A stretch of DNA of 64,000 nt from Microbacterium salsuginis (GTDB lineage: Bacteria > Actinomycetota > Actinomycetes > Actinomycetales > Microbacteriaceae): NCBI RefSeq assembly GCF_012524205.1, contig NZ_JABACI010000005.1:481732-545731 (forward strand), read 5' to 3'. The notes under the pieces were generated by a model. It made no database searches. It was not told the DNA's origin and saw nothing but the letters and a program-made list of their open reading frames with translations. Below, one piece after another: positions 17,479 to 25,805 of the stretch; within the stretch, counting starts at the first letter, position 1, and every line of letters starts with the position of its first letter. A program made the position numbers and the translations under genes.

Positions 17479-18681
17479 ATGCGAGAGATCCCTGGAGCAT
17501 GGCGCCGCACCGCGGCAGGCGCCGGACTCGTCGGTTCCGACGGTTCGATCCACCCCACCATCTTCGCCGAGATGTCAGCTCTCGCGGCCAGAACCGGCGC
17601 GATCAATCTCGGGCAGGGGTTCCCTGACGAGGATGGTCCCGCCGAAGTCCTGGAGGCGGCCCGGTCCGCGATCGCCCACGGCGTGAACCAATACCCGCCG
17701 GGACGCGGCATTCCGGACCTCCTGGCAGCGATCGCCGAGCACCAGCAGCGGTTCTACGGGCAGCGTCTGGATCCCGAGCGCAACGTTCTGGTGACGGCGG
17801 GAGCCACCGAGGCGCTCGCCGCCGCGTTGCTGGCGCTCGTGGCGGGACCCGACGACGAGGTCGTCGTCTTCGAGCCGTATTACGACTCGTACGCCGCGGT
17901 GGCGGCGCTCGCCGGTGCACGGCTGGTCACTGTGCCGTTGCCGTGGCCGTCCTTCCAGCCCGATGTGGAGCAGCTCCGGGCGGCGGTGACGGGCCGCACC
18001 CGCGTGATTCTCGTGAACGACCCGCACAATCCGACCGGCGCGGTGTTCAGCGCCGAGGTGCGTGATGAGATCGTACGGCTGGCCGAGCGCCATGACGCGG
18101 TGATCGTCACCGACGAGGTCTACGAGCATCTCGTCTTCCAGGAGCGCCACGTGCCCATCGCGACGCTTCCCGGCGCGTGGGAACGTACCCTCTCGATCTC
18201 TTCCGGCGGCAAGACGTTCTCGACCACGGGCTGGAAGATCGGGTGGATCACGGGGCCCGCCGACCTCGTCGATGCGGTGCTGGCGGTGAAGCAGTTCCTC
18301 ACTTACGTCAACGGCAGCCCGTTCCAGCCCGCCATCGCCACCGGACTGCGGCTCGGCGACGCGTTCTTCCATGGCATCGCCGACGCGCTGCGTGGCAAGC
18401 GTGATCGACTGGGACAGGGCCTTCGCGCGGCCGGCTTCGAGGTGTCCGCGCCGGCAGGCTCCTACTTCACGGTGGCCGACGCGGCCCCGCTGGGGGCGAC
18501 GGATGCCGCGGCGTTCTGCCGCACCCTCCCCGAACGCGCCGGGGTCGTCGCCATCCCTCTCACCGCATTCGCGACGCCGGCGCGGCGCTCGGAGTACGCC
18601 ACTCTGGTCCGGTTCGCCGCGTGCAAGCGCATCGAGGTGCTCGAGGAGGCGGCATCCCGTCTCGCCTCTCTCGCCGGCTAG
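17479..18681 (+). CDS. dapC: PLP aminotransferase, DapC-like (N-succinyldiaminopimelate aminotransferase)
   Basis: Class I fold aminotransferase of 400 aa. The sequence follows the mycobacterial DapC type closely as I recall it: AARTGAINLGQGFPDEDGP near residue 35, VNQYPPG near 70, VNDPHNPTGAV near 178, VTDEVYEHLVF near 212, the PLP lysine Lys245 in SGGKTFSTTGWKIGW, and a VRFAACKR ending. It should convert the succinylated keto-intermediate in lysine/DAP synthesis; dapE is at the right end of the window. Related methionine or kynurenine aminotransferases share these motifs, so substrate assignment is moderate. Confidence 0.75.
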   Translation: MREIPGAWRRTAAGAGLVGSDGSIHPTIFAEMSALAARTGAINLGQGFPDEDGPAEVLEAARSAIAHGVNQYPPGRGIPDLLAAIAEHQQRFYGQRLDPERNVLVTAGATEALAAALLALVAGPDDEVVVFEPYYDSYAAVAALAGARLVTVPLPWPSFQPDVEQLRAAVTGRTRVILVNDPHNPTGAVFSAEVRDEIVRLAERHDAVIVTDEVYEHLVFQERHVPIATLPGAWERTLSISSGGKTFSTTGWKIGWITGPADLVDAVLAVKQFLTYVNGSPFQPAIATGLRLGDAFFHGIADALRGKRDRLGQGLRAAGFEVSAPAGSYFTVADAAPLGATDAAAFCRTLPERAGVVAIPLTAFATPARRSEYATLVRFAACKRIEVLEEAASRLASLAG

Positions 18682-18686
18682 ACCGA

Positions 18687-19493
18687 TCAGCCGCGCGGCA
18701 CGACCCCGAGACGACGCAAGTGAAGCGCGGGGTTGACGCGACGGACGCGGGCGACGGCACCGATGTCGAGGTGCGCCACGGCCACGTCCGTTGCAGTGCC
18801 GACGGCAGCCAGCTCCACACCCTGCGGATCCACGATCAGCGAATTGCCGACACCGAGCGGCGGCGGATGGTCTGCCGCGGCGACGAAGACGGTGTTCTCG
18901 ATGGCGCGCGCATGCAGGAGGGTGCGCCAGTGATGCTCCTTGAGGGGCCCGCGCACCCACTCCGCCGGGACGAGGAACACGTCCGCCCCGGCGTCCACGA
19001 GAAGCCGACCCACCTCGGGGAAGCGCAGGTCGTAGCAGGTCATCAGCCCGAACCTCAGGCCGCCGAACTCGAACGTCCGGGGCTCTCCGAGGTCGCCCGC
19101 CTCGACCCAGTCCGACTCGCGCTGCCCGAACGCGTCGTACAGATGCAGCTTGCGATAGTGCGCTCGCAGGCCTTCCGGCCCCACCGCGACGACGGTGTTG
19201 CGCACCCGCCGTCCGTCCTCGGCGCGTTCCAGCAGGCCGGCGACGACGACGACGTCGTGCGAGGTCGCGATGCGGGCGAGCGCGTGGACGAACGGCCCGT
19301 CGAGCTCCTGCGCGTTCACGGCCAGCGACTCGTCGAACGGGTCGACGAAGTAGCTCGAGTACTCGGGAAAGACGACCACGCGGGCGCCGCGACCGGATGC
19401 GGTCGCCACGAGCTGTTCGATGGCCTCGAGATTGGCTTCGGTGTCGGCCGTCGGCGCGAACTGCGCCACACCGACCGCGAGCGCGTCGGTCAT
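18687..19493 (-). CDS. Carbon-nitrogen hydrolase (nitrilase superfamily, Nit2-like)
   Basis: A 268-aa cytoplasmic amidase. The Glu-Lys-Cys triad is Glu44 (VFPEYS), Lys115 (HYRKLHLYDAFG) and Cys153 (MTCYDLRFPE). The YRKxHLYD...CYDLRFPE pattern is that of Nit-type omega-amidases/deaminated glutathione amidases; the real substrate is not known. The start was set at the ATG at 19493, which overlaps the upstream stop by 4 nt. A longer reading from 19589 adds Arg-rich non-family sequence. Operon with the DUF6328 gene. Confidence 0.85.
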   Translation of the reverse strand: MTDALAVGVAQFAPTADTEANLEAIEQLVATASGRGARVVVFPEYSSYFVDPFDESLAVNAQELDGPFVHALARIATSHDVVVVAGLLERAEDGRRVRNTVVAVGPEGLRAHYRKLHLYDAFGQRESDWVEAGDLGEPRTFEFGGLRFGLMTCYDLRFPEVGRLLVDAGADVFLVPAEWVRGPLKEHHWRTLLHARAIENTVFVAAADHPPPLGVGNSLIVDPQGVELAAVGTATDVAVAHLDIGAVARVRRVNPALHLRRLGVVPRG

Positions 19494-20017
19494 TGGGCGC
19501 CCCCGTTCGCGCGCACGCGCACACGGATCACGGCCGGCGCGATCAGCCACAGGACCACGATGACGACGGCCAGCGCCAGCAGCACCCACCAGACCGTCGC
19601 GCCGCCGACGACGACGTCGAAGACGAACGCGACGACGCCGACGACGAGCACTGACACGGTCAGCAGAGCGGTGATGAGCGCTGCGTGACCGTATCGCACG
19701 ACCGCCGGTTTCGCGCCCTGCTGGAACAGCACCCGGTGTAGCGCGACGGGTGCCAGGGCGATGATCGAGCTGAGCGCCGACAGCACCACCAGAGCCAGGT
19801 ACGCGATGCGCTGGCCGTCCGACAGATCGGCGAACGCCGGCTGGAACGCCAGGGCGAGCAGGAATCCGGTGAGGATCTGCGTGCCGGTCTGGAGTACGCG
19901 CAGCTCTTGCAGGACCTCGTTCCAGTTGCGGTCGGCACGCTCGGCGGGCGTCTCGTCGCGGCCGTCTGCCCGTTCGTCGCGCGCGATGGTCTGGGGCGTG
20001 TCCCGCTCGTGAGGCAT
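19490..20017 (-). CDS. DUF6328 family membrane protein
   Basis: A 175-aa protein. A charged N-terminus (1-35) is followed by the family block NWNEVLQELRVLQTGTQIL and four hydrophobic segments: two at about 50-105, two at about 120-165. No function is known. ATG at 20017 is preceded by GGAGG on the minus strand, so the longer in-frame start at 20053 is unlikely. Co-transcribed with the nitrilase-family gene through a 4-nt overlap. Confidence 0.8.
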   Translation of the reverse strand: MPHERDTPQTIARDERADGRDETPAERADRNWNEVLQELRVLQTGTQILTGFLLALAFQPAFADLSDGQRIAYLALVVLSALSSIIALAPVALHRVLFQQGAKPAVVRYGHAALITALLTVSVLVVGVVAFVFDVVVGGATVWWVLLALAVVIVVLWLIAPAVIRVRVRANGGAQ

Positions 20018-20092
20018 GCGATCATCCTCCCCTCGTCGACACCGTGGCAGCAACCACGCCCGCCCCGTGTCGAGCCCTCCTGATATCCGTGC

Positions 20093-20098
20093 TAGGCT
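20093..20098 (+). promoter_or_regulatory. -10 box of tRNA-fMet
   Basis: TAGGCT, 12 nt before the mature tRNA 5' end. A weak -35-like TGTCGA (20068-20073) lies 19 bp upstream. Confidence 0.55.
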
Positions 20099-20110
20099 TA
20101 CTTCTTGTGC

Positions 20111-20184
20111 CGCGGGGTGGAGCAGTTCGGTAGCTCGCTGGGCTCATAACCCAGAGGTCGCAGGTTCAAATCCTGTCCCCGCAA
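20111..20184 (+). tRNA. Initiator tRNA-fMet (CAT anticodon)
   Basis: A full cloverleaf can be drawn. The acceptor 5' CGCGGGG pairs with CCCCGCA except for the first position, giving the C1:A72 mismatch that marks initiator tRNAs. The anticodon stem CTGGG/CCCAG carries three consecutive G:C pairs, and the anticodon CAT is at 20145-20147. The T-arm is GGTTCAAATCC. The CCA end is not encoded. The 3' 18 nt (from 20167) are the start of a tandem repeat that continues downstream. Confidence 0.95.
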
Positions 20185-20238
20185 CAGAAAATGAAGGAAG
20201 GCGTCCCCTCTAGGGGGCGCCTTCCTTCGTTTTCTGTT
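20183..20238 (+). terminator. tRNA-fMet terminator hairpin (copy 1)
   Basis: Arms of 21 nt (20183-20203 and 20218-20238) pair with one G-T wobble, closed by a 14-nt loop region that itself pairs CCCCT/AGGGG. The A-rich foot on one side and TTTTCTGTT on the other make it a bidirectional rho-independent terminator. Confidence 0.85.
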
Positions 20239-20348
20239 CCGAGGTCCGGCGCCCGCGAACCTCCTTCAGGGGGTCCCGCGCCGCCAGAGGCTCCGCGCGA
20301 CGCGCCAGCGGCGCGTGGAGGGGCGGCGTGGCCAAATCCTGTCCCCGC

Positions 20349-20404
20349 AACAGAAAATGAAGGAAGGCGTCCCCTCTAGGGGGCGCCTTCCTTCGTTTTC
20401 TGTT
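20349..20404. terminator. Terminator hairpin (copy 2)
   Basis: Exact duplicate of the hairpin at 20183-20238 carried in the second 166-bp unit. Here it may serve the MarR gene, which ends at 20524 on the opposite strand. Confidence 0.75.
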
Positions 20405-20523
20405 CCGAGGTCCGGCGCCCGCGAACCTCCTTCAGGGGGTCCCGCGCCGCCAGAGGCTCCGCGCGACGCGCCAGCGGCGCGTGGAGGGGCGGCGTGGCCA
20501 AATCCTGTCCCCGCGAACCTGCG

Positions 20524-21000
20524 TCAGCGCTGCGGATCGATGGCGCCCGACAACTCATCCATGAAGCGGCGGATCACGGCCAGCTCGCCCTCGTCGTAGT
20601 GCGTGGCGACGCCGCGCATCGCCTTGAGGTGTGCGCCGAACGTCCGGAAGAACGCCTGCTTCGCGGCATCCGTCAAGACGACCACGCGTGCGCGCCGATC
20701 ACGGGGATGCGCGCGCCGCTCGATGTGACCGGACAGCTCGAGGCGGTCCAGCAGCTTCGTGGTGGAGGCCGTGGTGATTCGAAGGTGGGCCGCGATCTCG
20801 CGCGGGCTGACCGGCACACCGGCCTGTTCACGCATGATGAGCAACCGGAGGGCGGCGAGATCCGTGGAGTTCATGTCCATGTCGCCCTTCATGCCGCTGT
20901 GCATGCGATCCATCGCGTCGCTCAACGCACGGACCGACGTGAGCACGCCCATCACAGCGTGATCGTGGTCGGTCTGCGGCATCCAGCGCTCGGACGTCAT
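20524..21000 (-). CDS. MarR-family regulator, probable carotenoid repressor
   Basis: A 158-aa winged-helix regulator. The recognition region is SPREIAAHLRITTASTTKLLDRLELSGHI (near 67-95), followed by the wing RRAHPRDRRARVVVLTDA. ATG at 21000 has GGGGAGG upstream; an in-frame start at 21036 is less likely. It is divergent from the carotenoid operon. In Corynebacterium glutamicum a MarR-type regulator, CrtR, sits in the same position and represses crtE in response to geranylgeranyl-PP; the same role is inferred here, supported by the 25-bp inverted repeat between the genes. Confidence 0.82.
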   Translation of the reverse strand: MTSERWMPQTDHDHAVMGVLTSVRALSDAMDRMHSGMKGDMDMNSTDLAALRLLIMREQAGVPVSPREIAAHLRITTASTTKLLDRLELSGHIERRAHPRDRRARVVVLTDAAKQAFFRTFGAHLKAMRGVATHYDEGELAVIRRFMDELSGAIDPQR

Positions 21001-21039
21001 GGACGTTGCCTCCCCATACGTTGTAGCATCGCACAAGAG

Positions 21040-21064
21040 AAGTCGCTAGATAGGCTAGCGACTT
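21040..21064. promoter_or_regulatory. Operator-like inverted repeat between marR and idi
   Basis: AAGTCGCTAG, a 5-bp ATAGG spacer, then CTAGCGACTT: a perfect 10-bp inverted repeat, typical in size for a MarR dimer. It ends 15 bp before the idi start and overlaps TAGATA/TAGGCT -10-like hexamers, so binding should block crt transcription. Confidence 0.75.
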
Positions 21065-21079
21065 GGCGAGGAGCGAGCG

Positions 21080-21628
21080 ATGGTGGACACCGACCACGTG
21101 ATCCTGCTGGACGACGAGGGGCAGGCCATCGGCACTGCACCCAAGAGCAGCGTGCACGGCACCGAGACCGCGCTGCACCTGGCGTTCTCCTGCCATGTCG
21201 TCAACAGCGACGGTCACGTGCTGGTGACGCGCCGAGCGCTCGGCAAACGCGCTTGGCCGGGCGTGTGGAGCAACTCCTTCTGCGGCCACCCTCGCCCGGC
21301 CGAGCCGGTCGTGGCGGCGGTCCGCCGACGGGCCGACTTCGAGCTGGGCCTCACGCTGACCGACCTCGAGCTGGCCCTCCCCCTGTTCCGCTACCGTGCG
21401 ACCGATGCCAGCGGCATCGTCGAGCACGAGGTCTGCCCGGTCTACACCGCCTTCACCGACGATGAGCCGGTGCTCAACCCTCTCGAGGTCGTCGACGCTC
21501 AGTGGGTGGATCCCACCGCGCTCGCCGTGGCGATCGAGGCGACGCCCTGGGCGTTCAGTCCGTGGCTCGTGCTCCAGGCGCAGCAGCTGAACCTGTTCGG
21601 CACATCGTCGCGGCGGAGAGCCTCGTGA
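21080..21628 (+). CDS. idi: Isopentenyl-diphosphate delta-isomerase, type I
   Basis: Interconverts IPP and DMAPP, supplying the starter for carotenoid synthesis. 182 aa. The Nudix-like fold keeps all active-site residues of the E. coli enzyme at nearly the same numbers: His26, His33 and His70, Cys68 (SNSFCGHP), Glu115 and Glu117 (EHEV) for the metal and proton chemistry. First gene of the operon; ATG at 21080 follows a GCGAGGAGCG Shine-Dalgarno. It overlaps crtE by 4 nt. Confidence 0.95.
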   Translation: MVDTDHVILLDDEGQAIGTAPKSSVHGTETALHLAFSCHVVNSDGHVLVTRRALGKRAWPGVWSNSFCGHPRPAEPVVAAVRRRADFELGLTLTDLELALPLFRYRATDASGIVEHEVCPVYTAFTDDEPVLNPLEVVDAQWVDPTALAVAIEATPWAFSPWLVLQAQQLNLFGTSSRRRAS

Positions 21629-22680
21629 TCGAGGTCGCGGAGGCAGCCGAACTCGACATCGCGATCGACGGCGCCCTGACGCGCATCCGCGACCGCGCCG
21701 CAGGGGTCGGCCCCGGTTTCGAGGCGCTCGGCGATGCGATCACGCGTGCCGCGCGGGGCGGCAAGAGGTTCCGGCCCGCGCTGGTGGCGGCATCCTTCCG
21801 CTCCTTTCCGGCGGGCGAGCGCGACACGCCCGCGGTCCTCAGCGTCGCAACGGCCTTCGAGCTGCTCCATACCGCGTTCGTGGTGCACGACGATGTCATC
21901 GATCACGACGTCGTCCGCCGTGGCGTTCCGAACGTCGCGGGTGAGTTCCGGGTGCGCGGGCGCCGCAGCGGTGCCGACGAACAGGGCGCCGCGCAGCTGG
22001 GCGATGCCGCCGCGATCCTGGCCGGCGACCTGCTGCTGCATGAAGCGATCCGCCTCGTGGCGATGGCCGATGTCGAGCCGCCCGTGCGCCAGCGCCTGCT
22101 CGCGCTCGTCGACGACGCGATGTTCGTCTCGGCAGCCGGCGAGCTCGCCGATGTCGAGCACAGCGTCGCGGCGGACTGCGCCCCCGCCGAGCAGATCTTC
22201 GATGCCGCATTCAACAAGACGGCCGTGTACTCCTTCCAAGCCCCGCTCCAGGCGGGGGCCGTGCTGGCGGGCGCGACCTCCGACGCCGTACGCGTCCTCG
22301 GCCATGCCGGCGGGCTCCTCGGTCTCGCCTTTCAGCTCGTCGACGACCTGATCGGCGCCTTCGGCACACCGGAGCAGGCGGGACGCGACAGCGGCGGCGA
22401 CCTCCGTGAGGGCAAACGCACTCCGCTGGTCGCGCTCGCGCGGGAGTCGGCGCAGTGGTCGGACGTGGACGCGACTCTCGTCCTCGCGCGCACCGGCCCC
22501 GTCGCGGTGCAGGATGCACGGCGGGCACTGGACGCCAGCGGGGCACGCGAGCGGCTGCGTGCGGTGATCGATCAGACACTCGCGGAGGTGCGCGACACAT
22601 CGCTCGATCCTGTGCTGCCGACCGCCACAGGCCACTTGCTCCGCACACTCGCCGGCGGGATCGAGGGACGCATCCCATGA
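21625..22680 (+). CDS. crtE: Geranylgeranyl diphosphate synthase
   Basis: Trans-prenyltransferase condensing DMAPP with IPP to C20 GGPP. 351 aa. The first aspartate-rich motif is DDVID (Asp89-Asp93); the second reads DDLIG (240-244) with Gly in the last position, as in other actinobacterial CrtE proteins, followed by DLREGKRTPL. GTG at 21625 was chosen over an earlier start because it overlaps the idi stop codon (GTGA) and the family sequence begins there. Confidence 0.93.
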   Translation: MIEVAEAAELDIAIDGALTRIRDRAAGVGPGFEALGDAITRAARGGKRFRPALVAASFRSFPAGERDTPAVLSVATAFELLHTAFVVHDDVIDHDVVRRGVPNVAGEFRVRGRRSGADEQGAAQLGDAAAILAGDLLLHEAIRLVAMADVEPPVRQRLLALVDDAMFVSAAGELADVEHSVAADCAPAEQIFDAAFNKTAVYSFQAPLQAGAVLAGATSDAVRVLGHAGGLLGLAFQLVDDLIGAFGTPEQAGRDSGGDLREGKRTPLVALARESAQWSDVDATLVLARTGPVAVQDARRALDASGARERLRAVIDQTLAEVRDTSLDPVLPTATGHLLRTLAGGIEGRIP

Positions 22681-23561
22681 GCCTCGCGCGCCGACGACGC
22701 GGTGGCCCGACGGGGCTCGCCCTCTATGACGAGACGGCGAGGGATGCTGCGGCCACCGTGATCGCACGCTACTCGACCTCGTTCTCACTCGCGTGCCGGC
22801 TGCTGGGGCCTCGCCCACGGCCGCATGTGCGGTCGGTCTACGCGCTCGTGCGCATCGCCGACGAGATCGTGGACGGACCCGCTCGCACCGCAGGACTCGA
22901 CGACGACGTCATCCGTGCCGTGCTCGACGACCTGGAGCACGAGACGCTCGCGGCGATCGGCCGTGGCTACAGTGCGAATCTCGTCGTGCACGCCTTCGCC
23001 GCGACCGCCCGCGAGTGCGGCATCGACGAGCGGCTCGTGGGACCCTTCTTCACGTCCATGCGTACGGATCTGTCGACGAGCCGGCACGACCGGGCTTCGC
23101 ACGACGCGTACGTGTACGGCTCGGCCGAGGTGGTAGGACTGATGTGCCTGCGCGTGTTCGTGAACGCCGGGGCTCCGCGGCCGCTCGAGCCGTCGGCGAC
23201 CCTCACCGAGGGCGCCCGCCGACTGGGTGCCGCCTTCCAGGAGGTGAACTTCCTGCGTGACCTCGACCACGATGCGACGGCGCTGGGTCGGGACTACCTC
23301 GGTCTTGACCCGAGGCGATCGCGCACCGCAGTCCTGGACCGGATCGACGCCGACCTGGCGGCCGCGGCCGCGACGATCCCGTTCCTGCCTCCGGACTGCC
23401 GCCGTGCGGTCACGGCGGCGCACGATCTGTTCGCCGAGCTGTCCACGAGACTGCGCGCCGACGACGGCGACCTGCGACGCGTGCGGGTGCCCGACTCGGT
23501 GAAGGCCCGGCTCGCCGCGCGAGCGTGGCTGGGTTTCGCGCCGCGGGCGGCCCGGGCATGA
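22677..23561 (+). CDS. crtB: Phytoene synthase
   Basis: Head-to-head condensation of two GGPP to phytoene. 294 aa. The first Asp-rich motif DEIVD is at 62-66, and the second region NFLRDLDHD begins at 191 followed by GRDYLG. STSFSLACRLL (33-43) is the family flap. ATGA overlap with crtE fixes the start at 22677 and with crtI at the end. Confidence 0.93.
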   Translation: MSLARRRRGGPTGLALYDETARDAAATVIARYSTSFSLACRLLGPRPRPHVRSVYALVRIADEIVDGPARTAGLDDDVIRAVLDDLEHETLAAIGRGYSANLVVHAFAATARECGIDERLVGPFFTSMRTDLSTSRHDRASHDAYVYGSAEVVGLMCLRVFVNAGAPRPLEPSATLTEGARRLGAAFQEVNFLRDLDHDATALGRDYLGLDPRRSRTAVLDRIDADLAAAAATIPFLPPDCRRAVTAAHDLFAELSTRLRADDGDLRRVRVPDSVKARLAARAWLGFAPRAARA

Positions 23562-25129
23562 CGGCGATGCGCACCGGAGCGGGCCGAGAGGCGATCGTGA
23601 TCGGCGGTGGCGTTGCCGGCCTGGCGACCGCCGCGCTGCTCGGAGCCGACGGCTGGCATGTCCGGGTGCTCGAGTCGCGGGACGAGCTCGGCGGACGTGC
23701 GGGCAGCTGGGAACGCGACGGCTTCCGGTTCGACACCGGGCCGAGCTGGTATCTCATGCCCGACGTCTTCGAGCACTTCTTCCGGCTGCTCGGCACCACT
23801 GCCGCCGGCGAGCTGGACCTCGTCCCGCTGGACCCCGCGTATCGCGTGTACTCCGACCCCGCGACCGGCGCCGAGCCGCTCGATGTGCACTCGGGTCGCG
23901 CGGCGGCCACCGCCCTGTTCGAGAGCGTCGAGCCGGGCGCCGGAGCCCAGCTCTCGCGCTACCTCGACTCGGCCGCCGATGCGTACGAGCTCGCGACGAC
24001 ACGCTTCCTCTACGACACCTACGAGACCACCGCCGGGCTGCGGGACCCGGCGCTGGTGAAGCGGATGCCCCAGCTGGCGCCGTTGCTGACCCGCACGCTC
24101 GCCTCCCACGTCGAGCGGCGCTTCGCCGATCCGCGCCTACGACAGATCCTGGAGTATCCCGCGGTCTTCCTCGGCGGGTCGCCGTACGGTGTACCCAGCC
24201 TGTACCACCTCATGAGCCACCTCGACCTGGACGACGGCGTGCTCTATCCCCGCGGCGGCTTCGTCGAGATCGTGCGCGCCATCGCCCGGCTTGCCGAGGC
24301 ATTCGGAGCCGTCATCGAGACGGGTGCGCGGGTGACCGCGATCACGACGGAGGGCGGCGAGGCCTCGGGGGTGGTGCTCGAAGACGGACGCCGGCTGTCG
24401 GCAGACCTCGTGGTGTCGGGCGCGGACCTGCACCACACCGAGACCGAGCTCCTCCCCCGAGCCCAGCAGAGCTACCCCGAGCGGTGGTGGCGTCGCCGCA
24501 CGCCCAGCCCGGGAGCCCTGCTGGTGCTCCTCGGGGTCGAAGGAGAGGTGCCGCAGCTCACGCACCACACGCTGCTCTTCGCGAACGAGTGGCGCGCGGG
24601 TTTCGACGACATCTTCGGACCTCGCCCGCGCGTGCCGGATCCTGCCTCGCTGTACGTGTGCCGGCCGAGCGCGACCGACTCGACCGTCGCTCCGGCAGGG
24701 CACGAGAACCTGTTCGTGCTCGTTCCGGTGCCCGCCGACACCTCGCTGGGCCGGGGCGGCGAGCAGGGTGCCGGTGACCCGCGCATCGAGGCGGCGGCCG
24801 ATCGTGCCATCCGTCAGATCGAGGACTGGTGCGACATCCCGGGGCTGAAGGAGCGCGCCGTGGTGCGCCGCACGGTCGGCCCGGCGGACTTCGCGGCGGA
24901 CTTCGGGGCGTGGCGGGGGAACGCCCTCGGTCTGGCTCACACCCTCGGCCAGAGCGCGGTCTTCCGGCCCCGCAACGCCTCCCGCAAGGTCCCGGGGCTG
25001 GCCTACGTCGGCGCGTCCACACTGCCGGGCATCGGGCTGCCGATGTGCCTCATCTCCGCCGAACTGGTGGTCAAGCGCCTGCGCGGCGACCGCTCCCCCG
25101 GTCCGATCGCCGAACGTGCGAGAGTGTGA
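23558..25129 (+). CDS. crtI: Phytoene desaturase
   Basis: FAD-dependent desaturase taking phytoene to lycopene. 523 aa, normal length. The dinucleotide-binding motif VIGGGVAGLATAALL is at 14-28, with ELGGRAGSW following. The family block RFDTGPSWYLMP is near 55, and the C-terminal FAD signature GLAYVGASTLPGIGLPMCLISAELV is near 480-505. Start set by the 4-nt overlap with crtB. Confidence 0.94.
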   Translation: MTAMRTGAGREAIVIGGGVAGLATAALLGADGWHVRVLESRDELGGRAGSWERDGFRFDTGPSWYLMPDVFEHFFRLLGTTAAGELDLVPLDPAYRVYSDPATGAEPLDVHSGRAAATALFESVEPGAGAQLSRYLDSAADAYELATTRFLYDTYETTAGLRDPALVKRMPQLAPLLTRTLASHVERRFADPRLRQILEYPAVFLGGSPYGVPSLYHLMSHLDLDDGVLYPRGGFVEIVRAIARLAEAFGAVIETGARVTAITTEGGEASGVVLEDGRRLSADLVVSGADLHHTETELLPRAQQSYPERWWRRRTPSPGALLVLLGVEGEVPQLTHHTLLFANEWRAGFDDIFGPRPRVPDPASLYVCRPSATDSTVAPAGHENLFVLVPVPADTSLGRGGEQGAGDPRIEAAADRAIRQIEDWCDIPGLKERAVVRRTVGPADFAADFGAWRGNALGLAHTLGQSAVFRPRNASRKVPGLAYVGASTLPGIGLPMCLISAELVVKRLRGDRSPGPIAERARV

Positions 25130-25485
25130 GCGTGCCCGGTCTCTACCTCGGCGCGATCCTGCTCTCCGCCGCGGGAATCGCGCTTCTCGACCGCCGTTGG
25201 TCGCTGGCGGGTTGGCGCTCGCCCGTTCGCACCGGCGTCGCGGTCGCTGTCGGCACCGGCTTCTTCCTCGCGTGGGACGCAGCGGGCATCGCGGCCGGCG
25301 TCTTCGTCAAGGGTGAGAGCCCGCTGCTGCTCGGCATCGACCTCGCTCCCCACCTTCCGCTCGAGGAGCCGTTGTTCCTGGCGTTCCTGTGCTATCTCGC
25401 GCTCGTGACGTGGGGGGCGACGCTCCGCGGGATCGAGAGGCGGACGACGGATGCCTCGGCACCGGCAGGATCGGACCGCGCATGA
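25126..25485 (+). CDS. crtYe: Lycopene cyclase domain protein, CrtYe/CrtYc-type subunit
   Basis: A 119-aa membrane protein with three predicted helices (about 3-17, 30-52, 68-93) and the PLEEPLFLAFLCYL block typical of the small heterodimeric lycopene cyclases. Works with the next gene product to form the end rings. GTG start at 25126 overlaps the crtI stop (GTGA). In C50-carotenoid operons this position is crtYe (epsilon type) or crtYg; ring type cannot be read from sequence alone. Confidence 0.83.
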   Translation: MSVPGLYLGAILLSAAGIALLDRRWSLAGWRSPVRTGVAVAVGTGFFLAWDAAGIAAGVFVKGESPLLLGIDLAPHLPLEEPLFLAFLCYLALVTWGATLRGIERRTTDASAPAGSDRA

Positions 25486-25805
25486 CGTACGGACTCATCG
25501 TGCTGCCGTTCGCCGCCGTGACGGTCATCGCGGTCCTGTTCACACTTCGGCGCCCCCGCTTCGGACGCCGCATGGCGGCATCGGGCATCGCCGCGGCCGT
25601 TGTCGTGGTGCTCACTGCGGTGTTCGACAACGTCATGATCGCCGCCGATCTGTTCTCCTACCCGCCCGACCAGATCTCCGGCGTGCGCATCGGGCTCGCA
25701 CCCATCGAGGACTTCTCCTACGCGGTGTGCGCCGCCTTCCTCGTACCCGCCGTCTTCACACTGCTGCCGAGCCGGCGAGTCCCGCCGGCCGAGGAACGCT
25801 CATGA
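25482..25805 (+). CDS. crtYf: Lycopene cyclase domain protein, CrtYf/CrtYd-type subunit
   Basis: 107 aa, three membrane helices (about 2-20, 30-52, 75-95) and the IEDFSYAVCAAFLVP motif of the second cyclase subunit. ATG at 25482 overlaps the previous stop by 4 nt, and its own stop overlaps crtEb. Expected to act with the upstream subunit at the membrane. Confidence 0.83.
   Translation: MTYGLIVLPFAAVTVIAVLFTLRRPRFGRRMAASGIAAAVVVVLTAVFDNVMIAADLFSYPPDQISGVRIGLAPIEDFSYAVCAAFLVPAVFTLLPSRRVPPAEERS

Larger units (their letters stand above)
20167..20514 (+). repeat. 166-bp tandem duplication containing the tRNA-fMet 3' end and its terminator
   Basis: Units 20167-20332 and 20333-20498 look identical base for base; a third truncated copy of the first 16 nt (CAAATCCTGTCCCCGC) is at 20499-20514. 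Each unit starts in the T-arm of tRNA-fMet, contains a long terminator hairpin, and ends in a GC-rich segment with a short ACGCGCC/GGCGCGT hairpin. This repeat fills the 339-nt stretch between the tRNA and the MarR gene; I see no real gene in it, although the unit happens to be open in one frame. No integrase is nearby. Confidence 0.9.

Noticed and set aside
19494..19589. Extended N-terminus for the nitrilase-family protein
   Set aside because: The added 32 residues are Arg/Gly-rich shadow of the overlapping DUF6328 gene; the 4-nt overlap start is typical.
20111..20523. Integrated element at tRNA-fMet
   Set aside because: The duplicated tRNA end suggests it, but there is no integrase, excisionase or cargo; only 166-bp units. 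Kept as a scar hypothesis only.
20191..20580. Small proteins encoded in the 166-bp repeats
   Set aside because: The open frame just reads through the terminator hairpin and repeats itself; no start signal, and Pro/Gly/Ala/Arg composition typical of GC-rich noncoding DNA.
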